Part shown: positions 1 through 8,899 of the stretch, one piece after another
Layout: each line of letters begins with the position of its first letter
How positions within the stretch are numbered: the first letter of the stretch is position 1
Assembly (NCBI GenBank): GCA_964398055.1
Contig: CAYNLK010000003.1
Span: forward strand, 124,001-188,000
Source of the DNA: CAYNLK01 sp964398055
GTDB taxonomy: Bacteria; Chloroflexota; Anaerolineae; 4572-78; J111
Reading direction: 5' to 3'
Length of the DNA: 64,000 bases
The notes under the pieces: generated by a model
The model's database searches: none
Seen by the model: the letters and a program-made list of their open reading frames with translations, nothing else
What the model was told of the DNA's origin: nothing
Made by a program: the position numbers and the translations under genes

Positions 1-364
<364 letters not shown>

Positions 365-379
365 GGACAAAATGCAATC

Positions 380-2341
380 CTAAGCCTCGGGTCGGGCGGC
401 CGCCTCCATCAACTGTTGGATGCGGGGCAGCATGTCGGCGGGGTTGGGATGGAGGCCCTCGCTGACCAGGGCGCTGTCAAAAAGCTGCTCAACCAGCGGG
501 TTGATGATCGGATCGTCGGCCCTGGCCGCCAGCCGGGCCGAGATATGCTGGATCAAGCTGCTGCCCCGATTGATCTCCAGAATCTTTTTGGGCAGCTCGT
601 ACTCTTTGCCCAACAGCCGCTGCACCCGCTGCAAACCGGTATTGAGCGCCCCGGAGGGATTGACCAGACGGCAGGGGCTATCGGTCAGCAACTTGCTTTC
701 CCGCACGTCCTCCACCTTATCGCCCAACACCTCTTTGAAACGGACCACCAACGCCGCAAAGTCATCTGGCGAAATTGCCTCCACTGCCGGGGCTTCGGCC
801 TCGGCTTCTTTTTCCTCCGGCAGCTTGAGGCCGGCGTCATCCACATTTTTGAGCGGTTTGCCGTTATACTCGGTCAGGCTGACTAGCATAAAACTGTCCA
901 GCGGGTCGGTTAGAAAGAGCACCTCCAGGTTGTGCTTTCTGAAATATTCCAGATGAGGGCTACGCGAAAGCACCTTGTAATCATCGCCAATAATGTAGTA
1001 AATTTCGCTTTGCTCCGGCTTCATCCGCTCCACGTATTGGGCCAGCGAGACCAGGTCGGCGGCGCTATCGAACCGGCTGGATTGAAAGCGTAGCAGCTCG
1101 GTGAATTTGTCCTTGCTGTCAGGGTCGGTGGCAATGCCTTCCTTGATGAAACTGCCAAACTCCTGCCAGAAGGTGTGGTAGCTGTCCGGCTTCTCTTTGG
1201 CCAGGGTTTCCAATTCGCCGGAGATACGCCGCACCAGCACATTCTTGATCTTGTTGAGCAGCGGCGTGGCCTGCACCATTTCGCGCGACACGTTCAGCGG
1301 CAAATCTTCGGAGTCGACCACGCCCTCGATGAAACGCAGGTAGTTGGGCAACAGCTCCTTGAAATTCTCCCGGATCAGAATCTTGCGCGCATACAGTTTC
1401 AGACCGTGATCTTCCTTAAAACCAAATAGGCGATAATCCCTTTTGGACGGCACATAGAGGAGCGCATAGAATTGCACCGGCGCATCGGCCGAGGCGTGCA
1501 GCCGCAGCAGCGGCTCGCCAAAATCAAAGGTGAGCTGGTGGTAGAATGATTTGTATTTGTCCTCGTCCACCTCCCGGGGCGACTGCCGCCAGATGGCCGT
1601 CTGCTCGTTGACCTGGGCAAACTGGGTTTGGCCCTCGCTTTCACCTTCGGCCGGTGGTTTTTGCTCTTTGAGGTAAATGGGGAAGGCCACAAAGTCGGAG
1701 TGGGTTTTGACCACCTGCCTGATCCGGTGAGTTTGGGCAAATTCCCTGGCCTCTTCTTTAAGTTTGATCTCGATGGTGGTGCCCCGGTCGGGCTTGTTGG
1801 CCGGGCCGATGGTGTAGGTTCCCTGCCCGGTTGAAGACCAGACCGCGGCCTCAGCTTCGGGCCGGTAGGAGCGCGAAGTAACGGTCACTTCCTCGGCCAC
1901 CATGAACACCGAATAGAAACCGACGCCAAACTGGCCGATGATGTCGGAGGTCACGCGCTGCCCGGTTTGGTCGGCCTGGGTGATAGCCTTTAAGAAATCC
2001 TGAGCGCCGGAGTGGGCAATCGTACCCAAATTTTCGATCATTTCCTCGCGAGTCATGCCCACGCCAGTATCCCGAATAATCAATTTAGCGGCCGGCTCAT
2101 CAGTTTCCAGGTAAATGGCCAATTCGACCCCCGGATCGACGATTTCGCGATTGGTCAGCATTTCAAACTGGATGCGGTTGAGCGCGTCCGAGGCGTTGGA
2201 AATCAACTCACGGAGAAAGATCTCCCGCTCGGTATAGAGCGAATGCACCAAAATATTGAGCAACTGCTGAATTTCGGCCCGGAAGGCAACCGCAGTCGCT
2301 TCCGGGGCGCCATCGATCTTTACACCAGTTTCTTCTACCAT
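380..2341 (-). CDS. htpG: Molecular chaperone HtpG (Hsp90 family)
   Basis: Cytosolic ATP-dependent chaperone of 653 aa, slightly longer than the usual ~620-640. The N-terminal GHKL ATPase shows ELISNASDALN (45-55, with catalytic Glu45), DTGVG (91-95) and the lid/glycine motif GQFGVGF (136-142). The middle domain carries SREMVQ-type sequence, and an acidic Ala/Glu stretch lies near residue 515 before the C-terminal dimerisation domain. ATG is preceded by GGAGG. The leader holds a terminator-like hairpin (2380-2439), so transcription may be attenuated or may start close to the gene. No CIRCE-type operator was recognised. Confidence 0.97.
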   Translation of the reverse strand: MVEETGVKIDGAPEATAVAFRAEIQQLLNILVHSLYTEREIFLRELISNASDALNRIQFEMLTNREIVDPGVELAIYLETDEPAAKLIIRDTGVGMTREEMIENLGTIAHSGAQDFLKAITQADQTGQRVTSDIIGQFGVGFYSVFMVAEEVTVTSRSYRPEAEAAVWSSTGQGTYTIGPANKPDRGTTIEIKLKEEAREFAQTHRIRQVVKTHSDFVAFPIYLKEQKPPAEGESEGQTQFAQVNEQTAIWRQSPREVDEDKYKSFYHQLTFDFGEPLLRLHASADAPVQFYALLYVPSKRDYRLFGFKEDHGLKLYARKILIRENFKELLPNYLRFIEGVVDSEDLPLNVSREMVQATPLLNKIKNVLVRRISGELETLAKEKPDSYHTFWQEFGSFIKEGIATDPDSKDKFTELLRFQSSRFDSAADLVSLAQYVERMKPEQSEIYYIIGDDYKVLSRSPHLEYFRKHNLEVLFLTDPLDSFMLVSLTEYNGKPLKNVDDAGLKLPEEKEAEAEAPAVEAISPDDFAALVVRFKEVLGDKVEDVRESKLLTDSPCRLVNPSGALNTGLQRVQRLLGKEYELPKKILEINRGSSLIQHISARLAARADDPIINPLVEQLFDSALVSEGLHPNPADMLPRIQQLMEAAARPEA

Positions 2342-2379
2342 TTTGTTGCCTCCACCGTATATTCAAAAAACAAATCAAA

Positions 2380-2439
2380 AAGGCGCTTTATCTTCCCACG
2401 CTTCGCCGCTAAAGGAGACGCGTAGAGTCAAAACGCCTT
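2380..2439 (-). terminator. Hairpin with T-run in the htpG leader
   Basis: On the minus strand AAGGCG (2439-2434) pairs with CGCCTT (2385-2380) around an internally structured loop, and five T follow. It lies between the aminotransferase gene and htpG. It may end transcription from the aminotransferase gene or act as a leader attenuator for htpG. Confidence 0.35.
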
Positions 2440-2512
2440 AATTCTAGCCGAGTTACAACGGTGAATTATAACCAATTACAATCGCTTTTCAAAATCTCAC
2501 TACGTTTACATT

Positions 2513-2540
2513 CCCCCTCCCCCACAAACGGGGGAGGGGG
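2513..2540. repeat. Perfect 11-bp GC-only hairpin after the aminotransferase gene
   Basis: CCCCCTCCCCC (2513-2523) and GGGGGAGGGGG (2530-2540) are exact inverted copies with a 6-nt loop, 35 bp past the aminotransferase stop. No clear T-run follows on the minus strand, so it may be a factor-assisted terminator, an mRNA-stabilising hairpin or a dispersed repeat. Confidence 0.55.
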
Positions 2541-2575
2541 CGGCGGGCAAAAATCTCTACCGGTCAACCAGGCTA

Positions 2576-3925
2576 CTACCGTCGCTTGGCCACCGCCTTG
2601 ATCGACTCGTCGATGATGTCCATGGCTTCGTCGGCCAAAGCTTGATCCAGCATAAGCGGCGGCATAAAGCGAATGGTGCTGACCCCGCAGGGGAGCAGCA
2701 GCAAACCGTTGTAGAAGGCCTCGTGGATCAATTCGGCCACAAACTTTTTGGCCGGTTTCTTGGTCCGGCGATCTTCCACAAACTCCATGCCGATCATCAG
2801 CCCCTTGCCGCGCACCTCGCCGATGATGGGATATCGCTCGGCCAGCTCGCGCATTTTGCCCAGCAGGTAGTCGCCAATCCGGGCGGCGTTCTGCATATAC
2901 CCGTTTTGCACCAGGTCGATGGTGGCCAGGGCCGCGGCGCAGCAGAGAGGGTTGCCGCCGTAGGTATTGCCGTGCGCGCCGGGCGCCCATTTCTCCATCA
3001 GCGACTTGCGCGCCGTTACCGTGCCAATCGGCATACCGGAGGCCAGTCCCTTGGCCGTCGTCAGGATATCCGGTTGAACCTCCCAATGCTCAACTGCAAA
3101 CATCTTGCCGGTACGGCCAATACCGCTCTGAACCTCGTCGGCAATGAGCAAAATGTCGTAACGGTCGCACAACTCGCGCAGGCCGGGCAGGAACTCATCC
3201 GGCGGTACAATATAGCCGCCTTCACCTTGAATCGGCTCGATCAGGATGGCGGCCACTTCCTGGGGCGGCAGATTACTTTGGAACAACACGTTTTCAATGT
3301 AGTTCAAAACGGCCTGGCCTTGATCAGCGCCGGCAAAAATCGGCCGGTAGGGGTTAGGGTAAGGCACGTGCGTTACGCCGGGCATGGTTGGGAAAAAGCC
3401 GGCCTGTTGGGTGTACTTGCTAGCCGTAAAAGCCAGCGAACCCATCGTGCGGCCATGGAAGCCGCCCAAGAAACCGATGAACCGCTGCCGACCGGTCACG
3501 TAACGGGCCAGCTTGAGCGCGCCCTCTACACTTTCGGTGCCGGAGTTGGTAAAGAAGCTCATGGCCGGTTCATCCATTGGGGCAATTTCGTTCATCTTCT
3601 CGCCCAGTTTCACTTGCAGCTCGTGATAGTAATCAGAAGAGATGTGCAAAAACTTGTCGGCAGCGTCTTTGATAGCCTGAACCACTTTGGGATGGGCGTG
3701 GCCGGTGGACGTTACGGCAATACCTGCCGCAAAATCAATAAAACGATTACCATCGACATCCCACGCTTCGGCCCCCCGGGCATAATCCATCACAAACGGA
3801 TAGTCACGCGGGTAAGACGGCGAGACGACTTTGGCGTCTCTGGCCAGTAAACGTTGAGCTTTGGGGCCGGGCAAATCGGTCACCAGACGTTCGGTGTACT
3901 TTGGGGTCACTTCAGTCATCGACAT
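2576..3925 (-). CDS. Class III PLP aminotransferase (GABA/ornithine type)
   Basis: 449-aa fold-type I pyridoxal-phosphate enzyme that moves an amino group from an omega-amine or amino acid to a keto acid. Visible features are the phosphate-binding NSGTES segment (128-132), FHGRT (156-160), Asp263 in IADEVQSGIGRTG, and the Schiff-base Lys292 in TTAKGLASGMPIG. Sequence style is closest to 4-aminobutyrate/acetylornithine aminotransferases and to the related broad-specificity amino-acid racemase branch, so the substrate is not fixed. The ATG at 3925 was chosen because CTGGAGG lies just upstream; an in-frame start 21 codons earlier has no such site. The gene is monocistronic or leads into htpG. 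Confidence 0.85.
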   Translation of the reverse strand: MSMTEVTPKYTERLVTDLPGPKAQRLLARDAKVVSPSYPRDYPFVMDYARGAEAWDVDGNRFIDFAAGIAVTSTGHAHPKVVQAIKDAADKFLHISSDYYHELQVKLGEKMNEIAPMDEPAMSFFTNSGTESVEGALKLARYVTGRQRFIGFLGGFHGRTMGSLAFTASKYTQQAGFFPTMPGVTHVPYPNPYRPIFAGADQGQAVLNYIENVLFQSNLPPQEVAAILIEPIQGEGGYIVPPDEFLPGLRELCDRYDILLIADEVQSGIGRTGKMFAVEHWEVQPDILTTAKGLASGMPIGTVTARKSLMEKWAPGAHGNTYGGNPLCCAAALATIDLVQNGYMQNAARIGDYLLGKMRELAERYPIIGEVRGKGLMIGMEFVEDRRTKKPAKKFVAELIHEAFYNGLLLLPCGVSTIRFMPPLMLDQALADEAMDIIDESIKAVAKRR

Positions 3926-4234
3926 AATATCCTCCAGAAAAATAGATAGGACCATCCAGCCGGAATAGCCATAGCGCAAGCAAGCCAAAACCGGGCCGGT
4001 CGCCCGGTCATAGCGCCATCCGGAAAGATGGATTTAGTTTTATGAAAATAGTTGGTTAAAAACCGTCAGCCGAAAAAAGGCGGCAAGCCGCAGCGGCTTG
4101 CTTACAATGAGGATACGTGATGATTGAAGAGGTTAGGTCCAGCAGCCAAGCGCCAGCGGGGTTGAAATCACCCTTAACTGCACCCAAAGAGCCAAGATAT
4201 TCATTGACGACCTCCTTGTAGACTGCTCGAAAGG
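3926..4234. other. Intergenic region between amidase and aminotransferase genes
   Basis: 309 bp with no convincing gene. It contains a strong minus-strand terminator (4083-4101) for the amidase operon and a second small hairpin, ACCGGGC (3990-3996) with GCCCGGT (4002-4008), close to the aminotransferase start. A promoter for the aminotransferase should lie here, but no clear -35/-10 pair stands out. Confidence 0.6.
4083..4101 (-). terminator. Rho-independent terminator of the amidase operon
   Basis: GCAAGCCGC and GCGGCTTGC are perfect 9-bp inverted arms around one base. Read on the minus strand the hairpin is followed by CCGCC and six T. It sits ~135 bp beyond the amidase stop. Confidence 0.7.
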
Positions 4235-5182
4235 TCAATCACCCAGAATGGCGGCAACTTCACGTCGCAGCCGGTCTAAATCATAGCCTCGTGGATCCGA
4301 TTTGCGGCCGGGCGGCAAGGCAATATCCACATGGCCCATGATATCATCGACCCGAATATTATACCTGAAACACAGGTAGGCGCACAAGGCAACATTGGCT
4401 TGATGCTGGGCTTCGGGGTAAGGGTCTTGCCCATTATTCAGATTGACCAGCTCAATCCCAATGCCAAAATCGTTGACCGAATTTCGCCCTTTCCAGACAC
4501 TTTGACCGGCGTGCCAGGCCCGGTCGCTATCTTTAACATGCTGCACAATGGCGCCATCTTTACCGATGGTATAGTGGGCGCTGAGCTGCGAGGTGGGATT
4601 ATTGAACCAGTCAACCACCCCTTTCAAGCTGCTATTGGCCGTCGAGTGGATGACGATAGCAGTAATATCGTCGGGGCTGCGGCGGGCATTGAAATGGGGC
4701 GACCCAACCCATTGAATCGCCGGTTTGGGCGGCGACTGGCCGCGGCGAGTTGGGGCGGGGGCAATTTCCTGCGGCGGCGCAATGGGCGAAGTGGTGGGCA
4801 CTACCGGCGCCGGCGTGGCCGGGCTGGGCGTCGCAACAGGCGCAGCAGCTAATGATGGAATGAGCAGCACCTGGCCCACAAAAATTCGGCCGGCATCGGC
4901 CAGATTGTTGGCCTGCTGGATTTCGGGATATTTGCGAGCGTCGCCATAAACTTTTTGAGCGATCCTGGCCAGGGTATCACCACTCTGAACCGTATAGGTG
5001 GTGGGGGCCGGCGGCGCCGGGGTGGGCGCAACCGGTACCGGCGCGGGCGCCGCCTGGGCGGCATACTCTTTGATAAACTCTGCGACCAATTGGCCGATGG
5101 CTTTACCCTCGCGAGTGGCCCGATTTAGCGCCGTTTGAAACACGGTGTCATCGATATCGATTTGGATCGTTCGAAATGGCAT
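4235..5182 (-). CDS. N-acetylmuramoyl-L-alanine amidase with LysM domain
   Basis: 315 aa. An N-terminal ~45-residue helical segment is followed by a Pro/Ala linker, one LysM repeat (about 62-109, TYTVQSGDTLARIAQKVYG), a second Pro-rich linker and an Amidase_2 domain (about 163-315). Zinc ligands fit His179 (VIHST), His284 (GHVDIA) and Asp296 (SDPRG). The family cleaves the bond between muramic acid and the stem peptide, and LysM anchors to glycan GlcNAc. There is no signal peptide, so the protein is either cytoplasmic (recycling) or leaves by an unrecognised route. The start is the ATG after AAGGAGAGAGCG. It lies 14 bp downstream of the zinc-ribbon gene and probably shares its transcript. Confidence 0.88.
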   Translation of the reverse strand: MPFRTIQIDIDDTVFQTALNRATREGKAIGQLVAEFIKEYAAQAAPAPVPVAPTPAPPAPTTYTVQSGDTLARIAQKVYGDARKYPEIQQANNLADAGRIFVGQVLLIPSLAAAPVATPSPATPAPVVPTTSPIAPPQEIAPAPTRRGQSPPKPAIQWVGSPHFNARRSPDDITAIVIHSTANSSLKGVVDWFNNPTSQLSAHYTIGKDGAIVQHVKDSDRAWHAGQSVWKGRNSVNDFGIGIELVNLNNGQDPYPEAQHQANVALCAYLCFRYNIRVDDIMGHVDIALPPGRKSDPRGYDLDRLRREVAAILGD

Positions 5183-5196
5183 CGCTCTCTCCTTGT

Positions 5197-5898
5197 TCAA
5201 GGTGCATAAAGAATTCGGCCACAGGTGCTGCAATAACTTAACTCCGTCTCGGCGCGGGCCGCTTGAATCTTGCGACTGGAAGCGCCCATACCACAGCCCT
5301 GGCAGACGCCATTCTTGACCACGGCCACGGCTCGTCCCCCCCTTTTTGGGCGCAACTTTTCATACTCCGCCAGATCTGCAGCCTCGATCCGCTCGACGAT
5401 GAATGGCCGCCGGGCCTGTAACTCGGCCAACCTGCTGTCCAGTTCAGCCTGCTTTTGGGTCAAATCGGCCTGGCCGGCCGCCCACTCCGCCTGGGTCGCT
5501 GCCAGCTTGGCTTGGGCCTGGGTGAGCTTTGCCTCTGCCTCCTCCGTCACAACCATCGCCTCCAGCAGCAACTCTTCTCGCTTCTGGCGCCAGCGATTCA
5601 GTGAGGCCAGCTCATCTTGGAGATTGGCCGCCTCCTTGGCGCTAATATGTTTGCCGCTGTAGAGCAGTTTCTCCTGCTGGGCAATCTTGTCGGCCAGACC
5701 GCCTACTTCCAGCTCTAAATTCTGCTGGACTGTTTGAGCCTGGCGCAATTCGTGCCCGGCCGTCTCAACCGCAGCCCGGGCTTGCTTGAGCGCAGGACTC
5801 TCACCCAACGCCGCCAGGACGTTGGCTAATTCCTGATTGGTTTGATCCAACTCACTATCCAGAAGTTGTAATTGGTAGAGTATTTGAACTCGGCTCAA
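5197..5898 (-). CDS. Coiled-coil protein with C4 zinc ribbon (DUF164/CT398-like)
   Basis: 233 aa. Residues ~10-175 form a long heptad-rich coiled coil (Leu/Glu/Gln/Ala-rich), followed by a short basic hinge (LRPKRGGRAVA) and a C-terminal zinc ribbon with Cys199, Cys202, Cys223 and Cys226. This is the layout of the widespread C4-type zinc-ribbon family, whose members are suspected to act in nucleic-acid transactions or envelope-related trafficking; the true role is unsettled. The start appears to be TTG after AGAGG. It precedes the LysM amidase by 14 bp in the same direction, hinting at co-expression with wall metabolism. Confidence 0.85.
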   Translation of the reverse strand: MSRVQILYQLQLLDSELDQTNQELANVLAALGESPALKQARAAVETAGHELRQAQTVQQNLELEVGGLADKIAQQEKLLYSGKHISAKEAANLQDELASLNRWRQKREELLLEAMVVTEEAEAKLTQAQAKLAATQAEWAAGQADLTQKQAELDSRLAELQARRPFIVERIEAADLAEYEKLRPKRGGRAVAVVKNGVCQGCGMGASSRKIQAARAETELSYCSTCGRILYAP

Positions 5899-6000
5899 TG
5901 GAACCTCTTGTTGGAACTGCCGGCAACTGTGTCGTGATGGCTTGGGTAACGCCGGCCAGAATTGGATAAGACCAATATCAGTATGACTATTATAACACTG

Positions 6001-6879
6001 TTATGGAAAGTTGTAAACAACATCCGTATCCTCTTCCCCGTACAACTCGCCGAGGTGAGCCTCTACCTCCGCCAGGCTGGGCACGCTGGCAATACCAACT
6101 TTCCCCACCGACAGCGAGGCGCAAGCATTGGCAAACTGGGCTGCCATGACGTAATCGCCGGTATCCCGGTAACGACTAAAAAAGGCCGCCGCGAAGATGT
6201 CGCCGGCCCCGGTGGGGTCAACCTCAACCTCAGGCTTAACCGGGATATGAATGACTTGGCCGTCGTGATAGACCTTACACCCCCCCGGCCCCAGGGTCTC
6301 CACTCCAATCTTGACCGACGTCAACAGGTGGTCGGTGGCGGCCCGGTTGCCGCCCAAATCGGCCAAACTGAGCACCAAAATATCGATGCAGCCTAACGAT
6401 TCTTCCAGATCAGGATGCGGCTCATAAATGACGTTGAAAGCCCCATTCTGGCCCCGCAGCCAACCCTGAATCGTCACACAGATCAAACTATCCGGGAACT
6501 GGCGGCACAACCCCGGCGACAACTCCTGGGCCATCGGGGCCAGATGGATAATGGGAGATTGACGCCAGGCTGACGGTACATTGGCCAGGGTTAATGGCTC
6601 GCCGGTAGCCAGCCATTTCTGGTAGCGGACTCCGTCGAGATAAATATTCTCAAAGGTGGTTGTTGCCGGACCGGGGAAGCTCTGGATGTGGATGCCGTTC
6701 AGCACCTCCAGGGAAGGAACATCCGGCCCAAAACTGGTGACAATGGCGGTCCGTTTGCCCAGCTTGTGAGCCGTCAGGCCGGCATAACTGGGGGTGCCGC
6801 CCAGAATGGCGCCGCCGGGGATATTGTCTTTGGTCACGTGGCCGATGATGAGGTAATCAGGGATGAAATTGTTCGTCAA
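6001..6879 (-). CDS. PfkB/ribokinase-family carbohydrate kinase
   Basis: 292 aa. The C-terminal signature DPTGAGD (221-227) supplies the anion hole and the catalytic base Asp227, and the N-terminal GGTPSYAG region is the usual sugar-contacting glycine motif. The family phosphorylates sugars or nucleosides with ATP in the cytosol. The substrate cannot be read from the sequence; the protein is compact and lacks strong fructokinase or ribokinase specificity motifs. The start is TTG (6879) with AGGAG eight bases upstream. The 103-bp MITE-like element sits directly in its upstream region, between it and the methyltransferase gene. Confidence 0.85.
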   Translation of the reverse strand: MTNNFIPDYLIIGHVTKDNIPGGAILGGTPSYAGLTAHKLGKRTAIVTSFGPDVPSLEVLNGIHIQSFPGPATTTFENIYLDGVRYQKWLATGEPLTLANVPSAWRQSPIIHLAPMAQELSPGLCRQFPDSLICVTIQGWLRGQNGAFNVIYEPHPDLEESLGCIDILVLSLADLGGNRAATDHLLTSVKIGVETLGPGGCKVYHDGQVIHIPVKPEVEVDPTGAGDIFAAAFFSRYRDTGDYVMAAQFANACASLSVGKVGIASVPSLAEVEAHLGELYGEEDTDVVYNFP

Positions 6880-6898
6880 TGTCTACGCTCCTGGTCAA

Positions 6899-7017
6899 AA
6901 CAAATCGGCTCATGTCCATAACAAGAGCAAAGCGTCCGGCACTTCTGGCTACCATCAGGAAAGACCGGGGAAAAAATAGAGTGCCGGTCACCTGTACTGG
7001 ACATGAGCCAACAAATC
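6899..7017. mobile_element. MITE-like element with 12-bp TIR and 8-bp target duplication
   Basis: A 103-bp unit (6907-7009) begins with GGCTCATGTCCA and ends with its perfect reverse complement TGGACATGAGCC. It is flanked on both sides by AACAAATC (6899-6906 and 7010-7017), the footprint of a transposition event. Inside, CCGGCACT (6936-6943) and AGTGCCGG (6980-6987) form a second inverted pair, so the element can fold as a nested hairpin. It has no reading frame worth calling. The 8-bp duplication and GGC-initial ends would fit a non-autonomous derivative of, for example, an IS1595-type element; the family is inference. Confidence 0.8.
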
Positions 7018-7045
7018 TGGATGACATACTCCAGGCGGGGGCAAA

Positions 7046-8140
7046 TCAGCCTATTTCATAAGCGCGCTGAATCCCGCTATCCCGGCCACCCCGATAACGG
7101 GCGACCACTCCAAACATAGCCCGAACCGCCTCATCAGAGGTGCCGTAATCCATATTGATGCAGCAAACAGCAACCCTGTCCCACGGTTCGCCGTGCGCCT
7201 CAAGCAGTCGCTCTGTTTCGGCAGCCGCTTCGGCCGCGGTGGCCGTGAGCATCTTGACCGGATTCAGCCGCAAACTCAGCCAGGCTTGGGGTAACGCGGC
7301 CCGGCAGGCGGGGATGTCGGAGCCGTAACCAACATCCAGGTAGACCGCGCCGGCCTGAGCATACAGCGGCGCAAACAGGTGGGCGTTGTTGCCGCAATGA
7401 TGAAACCCAAGCGGCGGCAACCGTTCACCCAGCCAGATATCGTACTCGAGCAAGAGCCGCTCATACATGTTGGGTGAAATCATTTGCAGCGAGCAGTTAG
7501 GAATAGTGAAGATACCGGGATCGAAGCTGGCAATGGTACGGTTGATACTGATAGCCACGTTGCCGGTGCGGGCCTTCACCCGGCGCCCGACCTCGTAGAT
7601 AGTATGGGCAATCACCCGATGCAGGTGGGCAGCCAACTCCAGCTGCTGGATCAGATCGATGAAATATTCCTGGCCGCGCAGGTCGATGGCTACGTTGACA
7701 ATACTGTGCAGCGGCACGTCGCCCTGGAGATACCCAAATTCGGACTCCAGGCTGTCCATAAGCGACAGGAGCTGCCGCATCGAAGGAGTATTCTCAAAAT
7801 CTGCCGGAACCTGCAAGGCCCGAACCTCGGCGGCGCCGAGGTTTTGCGGAATCACCCAGGGATTGCCGTCCTCCTGGTAGTTAATCTCACAACCTAGAAT
7901 TTCCTGGACAATGTAACCGCTGCCCATCAAAATTGGGCCGATAATAGGTCGCCGGGGAGCATTTTTTTGGCCCAGGCCCAAATCCCCAAAGCGTTCGGAC
8001 AGCAGTTGCCGCATGCGCTGCTCCTGCCACACCCGCCGTTTGGGATCATAGAAAAAATCCCGGTCAAACGTGAGGCCATAGTGCTTGTGCCACCAATTGG
8101 GGTGAAAGACGACATCTACCGGCAGATAAGGCTGACTCAT
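7046..8140 (-). CDS. URO-D-family corrinoid methyltransferase
   Basis: 364 aa, uroporphyrinogen decarboxylase/MtaA-like TIM barrel. A probable zinc site is visible: His247-x-Cys249 in FHHCGNN plus Cys326/Cys327 in VAVCCINMD, the H-x-C...C arrangement by which methylcobamide-dependent methyltransferases activate a thiol or acceptor. It starts 5 bp after the corrinoid-protein gene, so the two are almost certainly co-translated. The likely job is methyl transfer to or from the corrinoid protein. Whether the physiological substrate is a methylated amine, a methoxylated aromatic or a thiol cannot be told. Confidence 0.75.
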   Translation of the reverse strand: MSQPYLPVDVVFHPNWWHKHYGLTFDRDFFYDPKRRVWQEQRMRQLLSERFGDLGLGQKNAPRRPIIGPILMGSGYIVQEILGCEINYQEDGNPWVIPQNLGAAEVRALQVPADFENTPSMRQLLSLMDSLESEFGYLQGDVPLHSIVNVAIDLRGQEYFIDLIQQLELAAHLHRVIAHTIYEVGRRVKARTGNVAISINRTIASFDPGIFTIPNCSLQMISPNMYERLLLEYDIWLGERLPPLGFHHCGNNAHLFAPLYAQAGAVYLDVGYGSDIPACRAALPQAWLSLRLNPVKMLTATAAEAAAETERLLEAHGEPWDRVAVCCINMDYGTSDEAVRAMFGVVARYRGGRDSGIQRAYEIG

Positions 8141-8145
8141 CAGAA

Positions 8146-8796
8146 CTATGAAATTCCCAACTGCTTCTTGACCAGCCGGACCAGGGAGCTGGCATCCGGG
8201 GCGTAACCATCGGCCCCCACGGTGTCGGCGTACTCTTGCGTAACCGGCGCGCCGCCGACAAAAATCTTGATCTTGTCTCTGAAGCCGGCTTCCTTGATGG
8301 CCTCGATATTGGGCTTGAACATCGGCATAGTGGTGGTCAGGAAGGCGCTGAAGCCAACGGCGTCAGGCTGGTGCTGGCGAATCGCCTCCACAAACTTTTC
8401 CGGCGGCACATTGACCCCCAGGTCATATACCTCAAAACCGGCCCCTTCCAGCATGATGTTGCACAAATTTTTGCCGATATCGTGAATATCGCCTTTGACC
8501 GTCCCCATCACGAATTTGCCAATCGGTTTGGCCCCGCTTTCGGCAATCAAAGGTTTGAGAATGTCCATAGCCCCCTGCATCGCCCGGGCTGAGACTAACA
8601 TCTCCGGCACAAAATACTCCCCTTCTTCAAACAGCCGGCCAACTTCCTCCAGGGCCGGGATGAGCGCGTCAAACAGAATGACCAGCGGATCCATACCCAG
8701 TTCCAGAGCTTCATTGGTCAGTTCTATCACCGGTTCGGCCTCGCCGTCGAGGGTGTGGTCGTACAGGGCATCGAGAATTTCTTCTTGTCGACTCAT
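8146..8796 (-). CDS. Methyltransferase corrinoid (B12-binding) protein
   Basis: 216 aa. The helical cap domain (about 1-90) and Rossmann-type cobalamin domain (about 92-210) match the MtbC/MttC/MtgC type. The lower axial ligand is His105 in DIHDIG (103-108); downstream GFSAFLTTT and VGGAP fit the nucleotide-tail pocket. It carries the methyl group as methyl-Co(III) between a substrate methyltransferase and an acceptor methyltransferase. TTAGGAGG precedes the ATG. It lies between two URO-D-family genes on the same strand, which are the obvious partners. A reductive activator (RamA type) is not in this window. Confidence 0.92.
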   Translation of the reverse strand: MSRQEEILDALYDHTLDGEAEPVIELTNEALELGMDPLVILFDALIPALEEVGRLFEEGEYFVPEMLVSARAMQGAMDILKPLIAESGAKPIGKFVMGTVKGDIHDIGKNLCNIMLEGAGFEVYDLGVNVPPEKFVEAIRQHQPDAVGFSAFLTTTMPMFKPNIEAIKEAGFRDKIKIFVGGAPVTQEYADTVGADGYAPDASSLVRLVKKQLGIS

Positions 8797-8899
8797 AGGT
8801 TCCTCCTAAAAATTAAATTGATGGTAGTCGGTGAAATCCAATAACAGCAGATGATACTAACAACCGGCATTTACTGCAAGCGAGCCACCCGCTTTTCAG

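Noticed and set aside
2466..3086. 206-codon frame overlapping the aminotransferase gene
   Set aside because: Out-of-frame shadow whose C-terminal part is just the GC-only hairpin.
4056..4238. 60-codon open frame on the minus strand
   Set aside because: It runs through the terminator hairpin, has no ribosome-binding site and overlaps the end of the amidase gene; composition is not protein-like.
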